From contig CAZDCK010000010.1 in assembly GCA_964503965.1 (NCBI GenBank), forward strand, positions 1 to 64,000: 64,000 nt of DNA, written 5' to 3'. The stretch is from Eutrophocola sp964503965 (GTDB lineage Bacteria; Pseudomonadota; Gammaproteobacteria; Pseudomonadales; Pseudohongiellaceae). The notes below the pieces were generated by a model. It was given only the letters and a program-made list of their open reading frames with translations, had not been told where the DNA came from and made no database searches. Each line of letters opens with the position of its first letter. The first letter of the stretch is position 1. The position numbers and the translations under genes were made by a program. Below, one piece after another: positions 25,671-34,000 of the stretch.

Positions 25671-26021
25671 GTGAAATCATCCAGGTCAGTATATTCAACA
25701 GAAACAGGCAGGCTATGCACCCAATGCGGTGCGCCTGTCGGCAATTGCCATTGTGGTAAAGACGCAGAATTCAATGATGGGGACGGCATACTGCGTATTT
25801 CCAGGGAAACGAAAGGGCGAAAGGGTAAAGGAGTCACGCTGGTCACCGGGTTTCAGGGATCCGAGTCAGATTTAAAAGCATTGGGAAAATCCCTTAAACA
25901 AAAATGCGGTACAGGGGGCACAGTCAAGGACGGCGTGATAGAAATCCAGGGTGATGTGCGTCACAAAATTAAACAGAAACTTGAGTCGTCAGGCTTTAAA
26001 GTGAAGCTTGCCGGTGGTTAA
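25671..26021 (+). CDS. yciH: SUI1/eIF1-like translation initiation factor (YciH)
   Basis: The 116-residue protein has an N-terminal cysteine-rich segment (CTQCGAP and CHCGK) and a SUI1 domain with the GRKGKGVTLVTGFQG loop and the KQKCGTGGTVKDGVIEIQGD motif, the typical eIF1-like core. YciH acts in start-codon selection, especially for leaderless mRNA, in E. coli. The start is a GTG at 25671 with AAGGTGTGAT directly upstream. It lies 49 bp after the NIF3-like gene and 26 bp before the DUF1244 gene. Confidence 0.93.
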   Translation: MKSSRSVYSTETGRLCTQCGAPVGNCHCGKDAEFNDGDGILRISRETKGRKGKGVTLVTGFQGSESDLKALGKSLKQKCGTGGTVKDGVIEIQGDVRHKIKQKLESSGFKVKLAGG

Positions 26022-26047
26022 AAGGTAGTAATTCGAGGATAAAATTC

Positions 26048-26347
26048 ATGGATAAACAGACAGAAACTGAAGTGGAAGCGGCGGTATTCAGGCGCCTGCT
26101 GGAACATCTTGATTCAAGGAAGGATGCGCAGAATATTGACCTGATGAACCTGGCAGGTTTTTGCAGGAATTGCTTGTCAAAATGGTATGTTGCGGCTGCC
26201 AGTGAAAGAGGAGTCGAGGTTGATTATGAAGGGGCAAGGGAGCGTGTTTATGGCATGCCCTATGCGCAATGGAAGGATAAATATCAGCTGGAAGCCACAG
26301 AAGAACAGAAAAAGCTTTTCGAGCAGAATTTCCCCAAGTCCGGATAG
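26048..26347 (+). CDS. DUF1244 family protein
   Basis: The 99-residue protein matches the DUF1244 family: FRRLLEHLDSRKDAQNIDLMNLAGFCRNCLSKWY, with the conserved GFCRNCL cysteines, then the GMPYAQWKDKYQ segment. The function of the family is unknown. It is a soluble, all-helical protein and follows yciH by 26 bp on the same strand, so they are probably expressed together. Confidence 0.88.
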   Translation: MDKQTETEVEAAVFRRLLEHLDSRKDAQNIDLMNLAGFCRNCLSKWYVAAASERGVEVDYEGARERVYGMPYAQWKDKYQLEATEEQKKLFEQNFPKSG

Positions 26348-26401
26348 GGCCCCCTTTACTGAACAGTCTCCAGGTGAGAGATGGCAAAATGAGAACTGAA
26401 T

Positions 26402-26462
26402 CACCCACGACCTGGGTGTAACTGGGATAGGATTTACCTGAAGTCCGGGACATTTCCCGGAC
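26402..26462 (+). promoter_or_regulatory. Two perfect hairpins upstream of the RHH-like gene
   Basis: CACCCA-CGACC-TGGGTG (26402-26418) and GTCCGGGA-CATT-TCCCGGAC (26443-26462) are consecutive perfect inverted repeats of 6 and 8 pairs. The second ends 30 bp before the start codon, just ahead of an AAGGAGG ribosome-binding site. Neither is followed by a T-run, so they are not typical terminators. They fit an operator for an autoregulating ribbon-helix-helix protein or a structured mRNA leader. Confidence 0.65.
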
Positions 26463-26492
26463 AAACTCCCGGTACACAAGGAGGATGTTGAA

Positions 26493-26741
26493 ATGGGCAC
26501 TCTTAATGTCAGTCAGGTAGCCGTTAATCCCGAACTTGTCGGAACAGTGAAGATGTCACTGGTTTCTGATCTGCCAACAGGGTTCCACATCAATCCCCTG
26601 AAACGGAGCAATCGTGTCAATGTCAGGTTAAGAGAGGAAGATGTCTCTTTTCTCGAGACCATGGCACTGGAAGCTGGTATGCCACTGCATGCTTTCCTTG
26701 CAGATATCATTCACCAACATGCGGCAGCAAAAAAAACCTGA
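26493..26741 (+). CDS. Small protein with a ribbon-helix-helix-like C-terminal part, 82 aa
   Basis: The gene has a perfect AAGGAGG ribosome-binding site eight bases before its ATG. The N-terminal half (residues 1-38) has no recognisable motif. The C-terminal half reads RVNVRLREEDVSFLETMAL, a short strand followed by two helices, the arrangement of CopG/MetJ-type ribbon-helix-helix DNA-binding proteins. Many such small proteins are antitoxins or repressors; no toxin gene is adjacent on this strand. It is convergent with the YciI gene. The fold is an inference from the pattern. Confidence 0.6.
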   Translation: MGTLNVSQVAVNPELVGTVKMSLVSDLPTGFHINPLKRSNRVNVRLREEDVSFLETMALEAGMPLHAFLADIIHQHAAAKKT

Positions 26742-26753
26742 GTAACAGGAAAA

Positions 26754-27044
26754 TTATTTCATGGGTACCAGTTTGGCTGGCAGTATAGTTATTTTTTCCC
26801 ATACTCTGCCCGCAATATATGGATCACTATTAAGGTGAGCTTCCAGGCTTTCCAGATCAGGAAATTCCAGGTGAAGCGTTGATCCGATCATCTTGCCGTC
26901 CTTGTCCAGTACGGCGCCTCCACTAAGAAACTTTCCTTCTGCAATAAGCTGTTTAACGCCTTCGAGGTGAGCCTCTCGATGAGACATTCGGCGCTCAATG
27001 GCTTCCGGATCCCTGTAGTCCATGGCAGTGACGGCAAATTGCAT
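26754..27044 (-). CDS. YciI-family protein
   Basis: The 96-residue protein has the YCII fold: RRMSHREAHLEGVKQLIAEGK, the SGGAVLDKDGKMIGSTLHL strand and the DPYIAGRVWEKITI segment with the conserved Asp-Pro. Members resemble muconolactone isomerase; their substrates are mostly unknown. It begins next to the DUF123 gene on the same strand and converges on the small RHH-like gene. Its neighbourhood with aromatic-acid genes may be chance. Confidence 0.88.
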   Translation of the reverse strand: MQFAVTAMDYRDPEAIERRMSHREAHLEGVKQLIAEGKFLSGGAVLDKDGKMIGSTLHLEFPDLESLEAHLNSDPYIAGRVWEKITILPAKLVPMK

Positions 27045-27045
27045 A

Positions 27046-27480
27046 TTAACCTCTGGCTATTTTCAAGGGTGCATTTAACAAACTTGTGAGTGCGGTTGCC
27101 GATGGCTTTCGTGAGAAGTAATGCAGATGTGAAAGACATTTGCAGTCACTGCTGCCAAACCCTCGCAGAGGATAAGTATCATGTATATCCTCCAGTCTTG
27201 AATTCCACTGGCATTCCCGTTTTGTCTGGCTCACATGATACCAGCATTCCACCGGATTCATGGTGATTGAGAGATTATCCACATGCCAGCGGATTTTTTT
27301 ATCCTGCCTAAAATGACGACCAATCCTGGCGTTGAGTCCACCTGGGCCAAAAGCGCTCCCTGCATAAAGGTAATAGCCGGAGAGAAAAAGAACCTTGCCA
27401 AACCTGCCTGCAGAAATTTCCCGTGCTTTTGAATTATGGAGCAGAAATAAATAGGTCCCCTTGTCCTTTTCAATCATCAC
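27046..27480 (-). CDS. DUF123 / GIY-YIG-like nuclease-domain protein
   Basis: The 144-residue protein has the DUF123 layout related to GIY-YIG nucleases: GTYLFLLHN, the GYYLYAGSAFGPGGLNARIGRHFR motif and the KIRWHVDNL segment. DUF123 is found alone or fused to endonuclease III in archaea and bacteria, so a DNA-processing role is suspected. It ends 2 bp before the YciI gene starts. The C-terminal Cys/His-rich part (CKCLSHLHYF) could bind a metal. Confidence 0.8.
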   Translation of the reverse strand: MMIEKDKGTYLFLLHNSKAREISAGRFGKVLFLSGYYLYAGSAFGPGGLNARIGRHFRQDKKIRWHVDNLSITMNPVECWYHVSQTKRECQWNSRLEDIHDTYPLRGFGSSDCKCLSHLHYFSRKPSATALTSLLNAPLKIARG

Positions 27481-27519
27481 AACGTCGCGCTGGCAGCGCC
27501 ATAAGCGCCATAGATGTAG

Positions 27520-28986
27520 CTACACCTCGGAAATAAATTTTGTCACAAGGCAGGCCTCCAGCCCCTCTATCCCTTCCTCAGAACCATGGCCACTTTCCTT
27601 GATGCCACCAAATGGTGACTCCGGTACTGATATGGCAAAGCTGTTTATACCAATCATGCCTGCTTCAAGTTGTTCACCCAGAAGTTTTACCCGCCTGGCA
27701 GAGTCTGTAAAGGCATAGGCGGCCAGGCCAAAGGGCAGTCTGTTTGCTTCGCTAACGACTTCGTCAAAATCACTGAATGGATTAATGATGGCAACAGGGC
27801 CGAAGGGCTCTTCATTCATGATTCTGGCATTCATTGGTACGTTGGACAGCACTGTGGGCTGGTAGAAATTTCCCGGGCCATCGATGGCTGCGCCACCGGT
27901 ATTGAGAATAGCTCCTTTTTCCACAGCATCATCGATAATGGAGCTGACAGCCTCCCTGCGCCGTTCATGGATGAGAGGTCCCATCTGGTTATTTTCATCC
28001 AGCGGGTTGCCAACGGTAATGTCTTTGGTCAGTTCAGTAAAGCCTTCCACGAAACGCTCGAAAACAGATTCATGCACCATGAATCGGGTTGGGGAAACAC
28101 AGACTTGTCCACCATTACGGAATTTGGCAGTAACGGCCATTTTTACGATAGCTTCAACATCGGTATCCTCAAATACGAGTACCGGTGCATGTCCACCCAG
28201 TTCCATGGTTGTCCGGATCATGTTATCAGCCGCCAGCTTCATCAGGGATTTACCAACCGGTACTGAACCCGTAAAAGACATTTTCCGGATGATCGGGGAA
28301 CTCAACAGATAGGTTGAAACGATATGGGGAACGCCGAAAACCACGGACAGTACACCATCAGGGAGTCCGGCATCCTGCATGCAGCGGGCCATGAGGAGGG
28401 CAGTAGCAGGCGTATCTTCAGCTGGTTTAAATACACAGGAACAACCGGCACCCAGGGCGGCGCCCATTTTGCGGGCCGGATTACCCTGGGGAAAGTTCCA
28501 GGGGGCAAAAGCAGCAACAGGTCCAATAGGTTCCTTGACCACATACATGCGCGAACCTGGCTGGCGTTGGGTCAGGACACGACCATAGGCCCTTCGCCCT
28601 TCCTCTGCATACCACTCGAGTACATGCGTGGCCATGCCAAGTTCGATTCGTGACTGAACAATCGGCTTTCCTGATTCCAGAGTAGCTACAGCGGTGATTT
28701 GCTCACTGCGTTCACGCATCAGGTCGGCTGCTTTTCTCAATACAGCACTGCGTTCTTCCGGTAATTTGTCGCGCCAGACCTTGAAACCTGTTTGTGCAGC
28801 TGTCAGTGCGCGGTCAAGATCCTCCTCGGTAGCATGGGGCAGTTCACCAAGCACTTCACCAGTGGCAGGATTAAGGACTTCTTCACTTTTCCTGTCACCT
28901 TTTGAAATCCATTCTCCAGCTATAAAAAGCTGTAATTCCGGATAAAGTGCTTGTGGATTGCTGTTGATCTGTTCTGCCTGTGCCAC
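27520..28986 (-). CDS. NAD(P)+-dependent aldehyde dehydrogenase, succinate-semialdehyde dehydrogenase-like
   Basis: The 488-residue enzyme has Glu262 in MELGGHAP and the catalytic Cys296 in NGGQVCVSPTRF, together with the AFAPWNFPQGNPARKMG NAD-binding region and SPFGGIKESGHGSEEG near the C-terminus, the pattern of the GabD/SSADH subfamily. I chose the GTG at 28984-28986 with AGGAG six bases upstream; the frame stays open further upstream but that part does not align. It is divergent from ligW, which argues for a shared control region. The substrate may be an aromatic or semialdehyde intermediate in this context. Confidence 0.88.
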   Translation of the reverse strand: MAQAEQINSNPQALYPELQLFIAGEWISKGDRKSEEVLNPATGEVLGELPHATEEDLDRALTAAQTGFKVWRDKLPEERSAVLRKAADLMRERSEQITAVATLESGKPIVQSRIELGMATHVLEWYAEEGRRAYGRVLTQRQPGSRMYVVKEPIGPVAAFAPWNFPQGNPARKMGAALGAGCSCVFKPAEDTPATALLMARCMQDAGLPDGVLSVVFGVPHIVSTYLLSSPIIRKMSFTGSVPVGKSLMKLAADNMIRTTMELGGHAPVLVFEDTDVEAIVKMAVTAKFRNGGQVCVSPTRFMVHESVFERFVEGFTELTKDITVGNPLDENNQMGPLIHERRREAVSSIIDDAVEKGAILNTGGAAIDGPGNFYQPTVLSNVPMNARIMNEEPFGPVAIINPFSDFDEVVSEANRLPFGLAAYAFTDSARRVKLLGEQLEAGMIGINSFAISVPESPFGGIKESGHGSEEGIEGLEACLVTKFISEV

Positions 28987-29126
28987 GATATTCTCCTGGG
29001 TCCTTATAAAATGGGATTTATTACGTTTTGAGGGGGCGTAATGATCACTCAAAAGGGAGTCTGAGTAAAATTATTTCGTTATACTCTTGCGCCATCTCTA
29101 CATTCCACGAAACCATGGAGAATTAA

Positions 29127-30179
29127 ATGTCCGATAACTCGCCTATTCCTAAAAATGATAATTACAAGCGTATAGCCACGGAAGAAGCCTGGGCTCCTTT
29201 AGAAATGATGGAGATGTACAGGGATCTCTATGAGAACGGCAAGATTGATGACCCTGGATTTGAAAGTCTTTGGGGGTTTTATGGTTCGTCAATGGCACCA
29301 CGTCCCGTCGAAGTCAGGCGAAAACTGGCAGACCTGGATGAAGAGCGACTTGCCGATATGGATGCCGCAGGGATCGACTTTGCGGTCCTGGCGCTTACTT
29401 CACCAGGAGTACAGGTTTTTGATACTCCAACGGCGGTCAGTGTAGCCAGGGATAGTAATGACATGGTCAGGGACGCTGTGGACAGGCATCCCGAACGATA
29501 TGCTGCATTGTGTGCAGTGGCGCCCCAGGCTCCTGAAGAGGCTGTTCGTGAACTTGAGCGCTGCAAGCCCCTGGGATTCCGCGGCATAATCATTAACTCC
29601 CACACCCATGGCGAGTATCTGAGTGACAAAAAGTTCTGGCCAATTCTGGAAGCCGCAGAAGCGCTGGATATGCCGGTTTACCTGCACCCCAATACCCCGC
29701 CGAAAGAGATGATCCAACCCATGCTGGAAGTAGGGCTCGACGGAGCAATCTTCGGGTTTGGTGTGGAAACGGGGTTGCATATGCTGCGTGTGATCACCTC
29801 CGGTGTGTTTGATGCATTCCCGAAACTGCAATTTATTATCGGGCATATGGGGGAAGCATTGCCGTACTGGATGTACCGCCTGGATTTCATGCATAACGCC
29901 CAGGTCTCTTCAAGGCGTTATGAAAGCCTGCAGCCACTAAAGAAAAAAGTTAGTGACTACCTGCGGGAGAATGTTTATATCACCTGTAGCGGAATGGCGT
30001 GGGAGCCCGCTGTGCGTTTTTGCCAGGAGCAGATCGGTGTGGATCGCGTCATGTATGCAATGGATTACCCGTATCAGTATCTCAAGCAGGAAGTGGTGGA
30101 TATGGATAGCATGTCGATTTCCAATGCGGACAAGAAAATGTTTTATCAGGGTGTGGCGGAAAAGGTTTTTCGATTATAG
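29127..30179 (+). CDS. ligW: 5-carboxyvanillate decarboxylase-like amidohydrolase (LigW)
   Basis: The 350-residue protein matches Sphingomonas LigW along its length: IATEEAW near the start, SLWGFYGSSMAPRP, AILALTSPGVQ-like AVLALTSPGVQ, INSHTHGEYL, GLDGAIFGFGVETGLHMLR, and GHMGEALPYWMYRLDF. The metal and catalytic residues known in LigW are all present: Glu19, His187 (YLHP), His240 (GHMGE) and Asp313 (MDYPY), at nearly the same numbers. LigW is a Mn2+-dependent, oxygen-independent decarboxylase that turns 5-carboxyvanillate into vanillate in lignin biphenyl breakdown. Related family members act on gamma-resorcylate or other hydroxybenzoates, so the exact substrate is inferred. Confidence 0.85.
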   Translation: MSDNSPIPKNDNYKRIATEEAWAPLEMMEMYRDLYENGKIDDPGFESLWGFYGSSMAPRPVEVRRKLADLDEERLADMDAAGIDFAVLALTSPGVQVFDTPTAVSVARDSNDMVRDAVDRHPERYAALCAVAPQAPEEAVRELERCKPLGFRGIIINSHTHGEYLSDKKFWPILEAAEALDMPVYLHPNTPPKEMIQPMLEVGLDGAIFGFGVETGLHMLRVITSGVFDAFPKLQFIIGHMGEALPYWMYRLDFMHNAQVSSRRYESLQPLKKKVSDYLRENVYITCSGMAWEPAVRFCQEQIGVDRVMYAMDYPYQYLKQEVVDMDSMSISNADKKMFYQGVAEKVFRL

Positions 30180-30354
30180 GAGAGATTTTCCAGTTTCAGG
30201 AGATAGCAGTTTTAACTGGGAATTTCGAGGGTTTTCTACTGACATAACATTTTTTATGTCATGGCCATTTGTCCCTGCAATGCCGTGTATCCTAAGCAGG
30301 GCTCAGGGGCCAATTGTTCGCGATCAGAAGCTTTCACTTTCCTTAAGGAATAAA

Positions 30355-30378
30355 AAAAGGGCCCCGAAAGGCCCTTTT
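30355..30378. terminator. Bidirectional terminator between ligW and the aldehyde dehydrogenase gene
   Basis: AAAAGGGCC and GGCCCTTTT form a perfect stem around CCGAAA, with A-run on the left and T-run on the right, so it can end transcription from both the plus-strand ligW and the minus-strand gene. Confidence 0.88.
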
Positions 30379-30400
30379 CATGAATGCATCCCGTTACCTG

Positions 30401-31846
30401 TTAGAAAGGATACATGTTCTTGCCAGTCTGCATGGTGACCCATTTCAGCTCGGTACATTCGTCGATTGAATAGGATCCTCCTTCACGTCCGTAGGAGGAA
30501 TCCTTCACACCGCCGAATGGAATAACCGGTTCATCACGTACACTGGGGCCGTTCACATGAATCATGCCAGTTTCCAGGTTCTCGATGCAGTACCAGATCT
30601 TCTGCATATCGTTGGACAGTACGGCAGAGGACAGACCGTAGTCGACGTCATTGGCCAGTTCGACCGCATGCTCGTGATCCTTGGCCTTGATGATTGACGC
30701 CAGCGGGCCAAAAACTTCTGTTTTGAACAGGCTCATGTCCGGGGTTACATCTGCTACTGCTGTTGGCTGGAAGACATTGCCTTCGTATTCGCCACCGCAA
30801 AGCAGTTTTGCGCCCGAGGCGACAGCAGCATCCATATGTTCCTTGATAAAGGCCGGCTGGGTGGTACGAATCAGCGGGCCAACGATCAGGCCGGGAGTAC
30901 GCGGGTCTGATCCGTAAGGGATGCCTTCCACTTTCTTGGCCAGTTTTTCACAGAACTCGTCATAGACGCCTTCCTCGACGATGACACGTGAACCGGTCAT
31001 GCAGATTTGTCCCTGATGCATGTAGTTACTGAAAGCAGCTGTATCAACGGCATAATCCACATCGGCATCATTTAGAACAATAATCGGGTTTTTGCCGCCC
31101 ATCTCAAGAGCGAAACGCTTGCCGGAGGCGGCCGCTGTGGAGCCGACCTGCCAGCCTACACGGCTTGAACCTGTGAACGTAACGAATTTCACACGTGGGT
31201 CTGTAATCAGGCCATCGCCAAGGTCAGCACCCTGGGCAGGAATGACATTGAGCACACCAGGTGGGAAACCCGCATCTGTAAACAATTCACCAAGTTTCAG
31301 GCCAATGACCGGCGTCATTTCTGAAGGTTTCAGTATCATGGTATTGCCAGCGGCAAGAGAGAAGCCGATTTTGCGTACACCCAAAAGCAATGGAAAGTTA
31401 AATGGTGCAATGGCCACTGTCACACCCAGTGGACGACGGATACAGAAAGATTTCACACCGGGATAGTTTGATGCAAAGGTTTCACCCTTGATACGGCGAC
31501 ACTCTCCGGCCATGGAGCGCAGGAAATCAGGAGTGTGATGGGTTTCATACCCTGCCTTGAGCAAGGTGGATCCCGCTTCGTCGATGAGGACTTCCTTCAG
31601 TTCATCAGCACGTTCTTCCATCAGGTCAGCAACATCCAGAAAGAGTTTCTCCCTGGCTGAGGGAGGCATTTCTTTCCAGGATTCAAAAGCTTTCTGCGAG
31701 GAAGCCAGCACAGTTTCGAGGTCTTCCTTCTGGGCATTCTGAACCCTTGCATAGACTTCATTGTTCGCAGGGTTCATGTCATCGCTGTATTCCCCTGAGG
31801 CCGAAGACTGGTACTGGCCGTCAATGAACAACTGATATTCTTTCAT
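30401..31846 (-). CDS. Aldehyde dehydrogenase, vanillin/benzaldehyde dehydrogenase-like
   Basis: The 481-residue ALDH has Glu248 in LEMGGKNPIIV and the catalytic Cys282 in HQGQICMTGSR; the N-terminal part has the IAPFNFPLLLGVRK segment and the C-terminal VIPFGGVKDSSYGREGG. The AAGNTMILKPSE and HQGQICMTGSR patterns are typical of the aromatic-aldehyde (vanillin, benzaldehyde, salicylaldehyde) group. With LigW close by, an aromatic aldehyde is a reasonable substrate. It converges on ligW, with a shared terminator, and lies downstream of the acyl-CoA dehydrogenase with a 140-bp gap. Confidence 0.88.
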   Translation of the reverse strand: MKEYQLFIDGQYQSSASGEYSDDMNPANNEVYARVQNAQKEDLETVLASSQKAFESWKEMPPSAREKLFLDVADLMEERADELKEVLIDEAGSTLLKAGYETHHTPDFLRSMAGECRRIKGETFASNYPGVKSFCIRRPLGVTVAIAPFNFPLLLGVRKIGFSLAAGNTMILKPSEMTPVIGLKLGELFTDAGFPPGVLNVIPAQGADLGDGLITDPRVKFVTFTGSSRVGWQVGSTAAASGKRFALEMGGKNPIIVLNDADVDYAVDTAAFSNYMHQGQICMTGSRVIVEEGVYDEFCEKLAKKVEGIPYGSDPRTPGLIVGPLIRTTQPAFIKEHMDAAVASGAKLLCGGEYEGNVFQPTAVADVTPDMSLFKTEVFGPLASIIKAKDHEHAVELANDVDYGLSSAVLSNDMQKIWYCIENLETGMIHVNGPSVRDEPVIPFGGVKDSSYGREGGSYSIDECTELKWVTMQTGKNMYPF

Positions 31847-31988
31847 GGGATATCTCCGTAAATGTTGTTGTAGCTATGATAGATAGGTAATGATTCGTAT
31901 TTAGCTGTTTTCTAATGAGACGAATGGCGTGTAAATTATCGAATTGGGCAGGCAATATCAAATGCTTTCGACAGGGCGTGTATTCTAT

Positions 31989-33698
31989 TCACAGTGCCAA
32001 GTTGCTGCCTGCCTGAAGGGAGCGTTCTGCCAGGCTCTCTGCTTCACCCTTAAGCCCGATAGCAGCCTGCTCCAGGGCAGCCTTCAACCGTTGTTGGTAG
32101 TCTGAGGAGCCATCTGCAGCATCATACAGTTTCATTCCGAGCCAGCGCGTTACCATCAAGCCGCTCAGGTTGAGGAAATGATAGGCGCCAGGCTCGCCAG
32201 CATGCCGGTCTCCAGCAGCTCTTTGCAGCAATTCATCCAGCGTCTTTTCCACTGATTCGATAACAGCTTCAAGGGGTTTTCTGAGCGGATTACTGCTACC
32301 GGTACGGGTAATATCATCACTAATTCTCGAGAGCAGGGACCGGTAGGTCTCGCCCTCATCACCCAACACCTTACGTTTCAGAAAGTCCAGGGATTGAATA
32401 CCACTAGTGCCCTCGTAAATAGAAGCTACACGAATATCGCGGGCCATACGCTCAAGGGGATAATCATTGGTATAGCCATATCCGCCAAGGACCTGGATAC
32501 CCTGGTTGGCAACCAGAAACGCTGTTTCAGCGCCCAGTGTCTTGGAAATGGGAAGCAGCAATTCACCGAGAGCAAGATGGTGTCGGGATAATGCCTCATC
32601 TGTTTCAGCAACCGACTTGTCCAGACAAGAGGCGGTGAACAGGGCAAGTGCACGAATCATTTCACTGCTGGCCGTCATCTCAAGCAGCATCCGTCGGACA
32701 TCGGCATGTTCACTGATCATTTTTGGGGGGTGATCCGGACGTCCGCCTTGCGGACGCTCCCTGGCATACTCTAGGGCTCGAAGAGTCGCGACATTGGCGA
32801 CGGCGGCCCCCTGAATCCCAACAGCCAGGCGCATACCATTCATCATCACAAACAACGCCTGCAGACCTTTGCCCGCTTCACCAATCAGGTAGCCCTGGGC
32901 ATCATCCAGTTCAAATACGCACGTCGGAGAGGCATGCAAGCCCATCTTGTGTTCCAGACGAGAGACACAGACGCCGTTTTTGCTGCCATCATTCAGTATC
33001 TTGGGAACAGCAAAGAGTCCCAGCGACCTTGTACCTATTTCTTCTGACGGTACACGGGCAAGAACAAGATGCACTATTTGTTCTGTGGCATCATGGTCGG
33101 CAAAAGAGATCCAGATCTTTGAACCGTTCAGGATCCACAGGTCATTATCACCGGGAACAGCATTAGTCCTTATTCGCCCCACATCGGAGCCGGCCTGCGG
33201 TTCGCTGATTACAATGGTCGAGGAGATTTCACCGGTAAGCAGTCCAGGCAGCCAGCGTTCGACCAGATCATCCGATGCATTGGCCAGCAGTGCCTGGGCG
33301 GCACAGCGTATATTGATGCTCATCATGCCAAAAGCGATATTGGCCCCGTCAAGTACCTCCTGTACTGCACACTGGATAATATTGGGAAAGTCCATGCCGT
33401 CGTGTTCCATGGGCAGGCCCAATGTGGGAAAACCCAGTTCACACCATTCCTGGTAAACCTCCGGAGTTCCGGAAGGCAGCATGACCTTGCCATTTTCCAG
33501 TCGACAACCTTCGATATCTCCTGACTCTGCCAGGGGAACCAGCTTTTCCCCGGCAAAACGGCTGCTCTGATCAAGCATCATGTCGATCATTTCATGGTCT
33601 ATATGGGAGTATTTCTCACTTGAAATAACGGATTCCAGGTCCGCAACGCTCTGTAACTGTAGCTGCAGGCCTTCTATCTGGGTGTGGAAAAGGGTCAT
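31989..33698 (-). CDS. Large acyl-CoA dehydrogenase (DmdC/FadE-like) with C-terminal extension
   Basis: The 569-residue flavoprotein has the acyl-CoA dehydrogenase core: SEPQAGSDVGRIRT FAD region, LEHKMGLHASPTCVFE, the GGYGYTNDYPLERMARDIR helix, and the catalytic Glu429 in IYEGTSGIQSLDFLKRK. The Glu position and the long C-terminal domain are those of the DmdC-like group. DmdC oxidises methylmercaptopropionyl-CoA; other members oxidise fatty or aromatic side-chain acyl-CoAs, so the substrate is open. It is divergent from the TonB receptor, with a 302-bp region between them. Confidence 0.88.
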   Translation of the reverse strand: MTLFHTQIEGLQLQLQSVADLESVISSEKYSHIDHEMIDMMLDQSSRFAGEKLVPLAESGDIEGCRLENGKVMLPSGTPEVYQEWCELGFPTLGLPMEHDGMDFPNIIQCAVQEVLDGANIAFGMMSINIRCAAQALLANASDDLVERWLPGLLTGEISSTIVISEPQAGSDVGRIRTNAVPGDNDLWILNGSKIWISFADHDATEQIVHLVLARVPSEEIGTRSLGLFAVPKILNDGSKNGVCVSRLEHKMGLHASPTCVFELDDAQGYLIGEAGKGLQALFVMMNGMRLAVGIQGAAVANVATLRALEYARERPQGGRPDHPPKMISEHADVRRMLLEMTASSEMIRALALFTASCLDKSVAETDEALSRHHLALGELLLPISKTLGAETAFLVANQGIQVLGGYGYTNDYPLERMARDIRVASIYEGTSGIQSLDFLKRKVLGDEGETYRSLLSRISDDITRTGSSNPLRKPLEAVIESVEKTLDELLQRAAGDRHAGEPGAYHFLNLSGLMVTRWLGMKLYDAADGSSDYQQRLKAALEQAAIGLKGEAESLAERSLQAGSNLAL

Positions 33699-34000
33699 AG
33701 TGCTTGTCAGGATCAGGATGTGGCTGTTGATATACGGGCAGGCATTGTCCCATAGTCATAGGAGCCATAAAAAGCTTTTAGTGGGCTAAATCAAATAATG
33801 GCAAAAAATCACCGTTTTTAATGATTTAACCATTGGATTACGTGTGTAAATATGCAGAATATGGCAACTTTTCCTGCACCGGGATTTTTAAGGTAGGAAG
33901 TGCAGGACATAACAGACCGTACCGTTGCAATAAATACCAGAACAATAAGAAAACCAGTCTAACGCCGGTCATGAATTTAAATTTACAGGAAGGTTTTCCA
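33699..34000. other. Divergent control region between acyl-CoA dehydrogenase and TonB receptor
   Basis: The 302 bp carry no convincing gene. A 7-bp inverted repeat CCTGCAC (33873-33879) ... GTGCAGG (33900-33906) with a 20-bp spacer lies about 95 bp before the receptor start and may be an operator or a leader hairpin. The ribosome-binding site ACAGGAAGG precedes the receptor ATG at 34001. I found no clear sigma-70 pair. Confidence 0.5.

Noticed and set aside
27486..27522. Small hairpin and palindrome between the DUF123 and aldehyde dehydrogenase genes
   Set aside because: The GCGCT/AGCGC stem has only five pairs and no T-run, and TGTAGCTACA overlaps the gene end; too weak for a terminator call.
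28987..29052. Upstream ATG extension of the first aldehyde dehydrogenase
   Set aside because: The GTG at 28986 has AGGAG at ideal distance, and the extra 22 residues look unlike the family.
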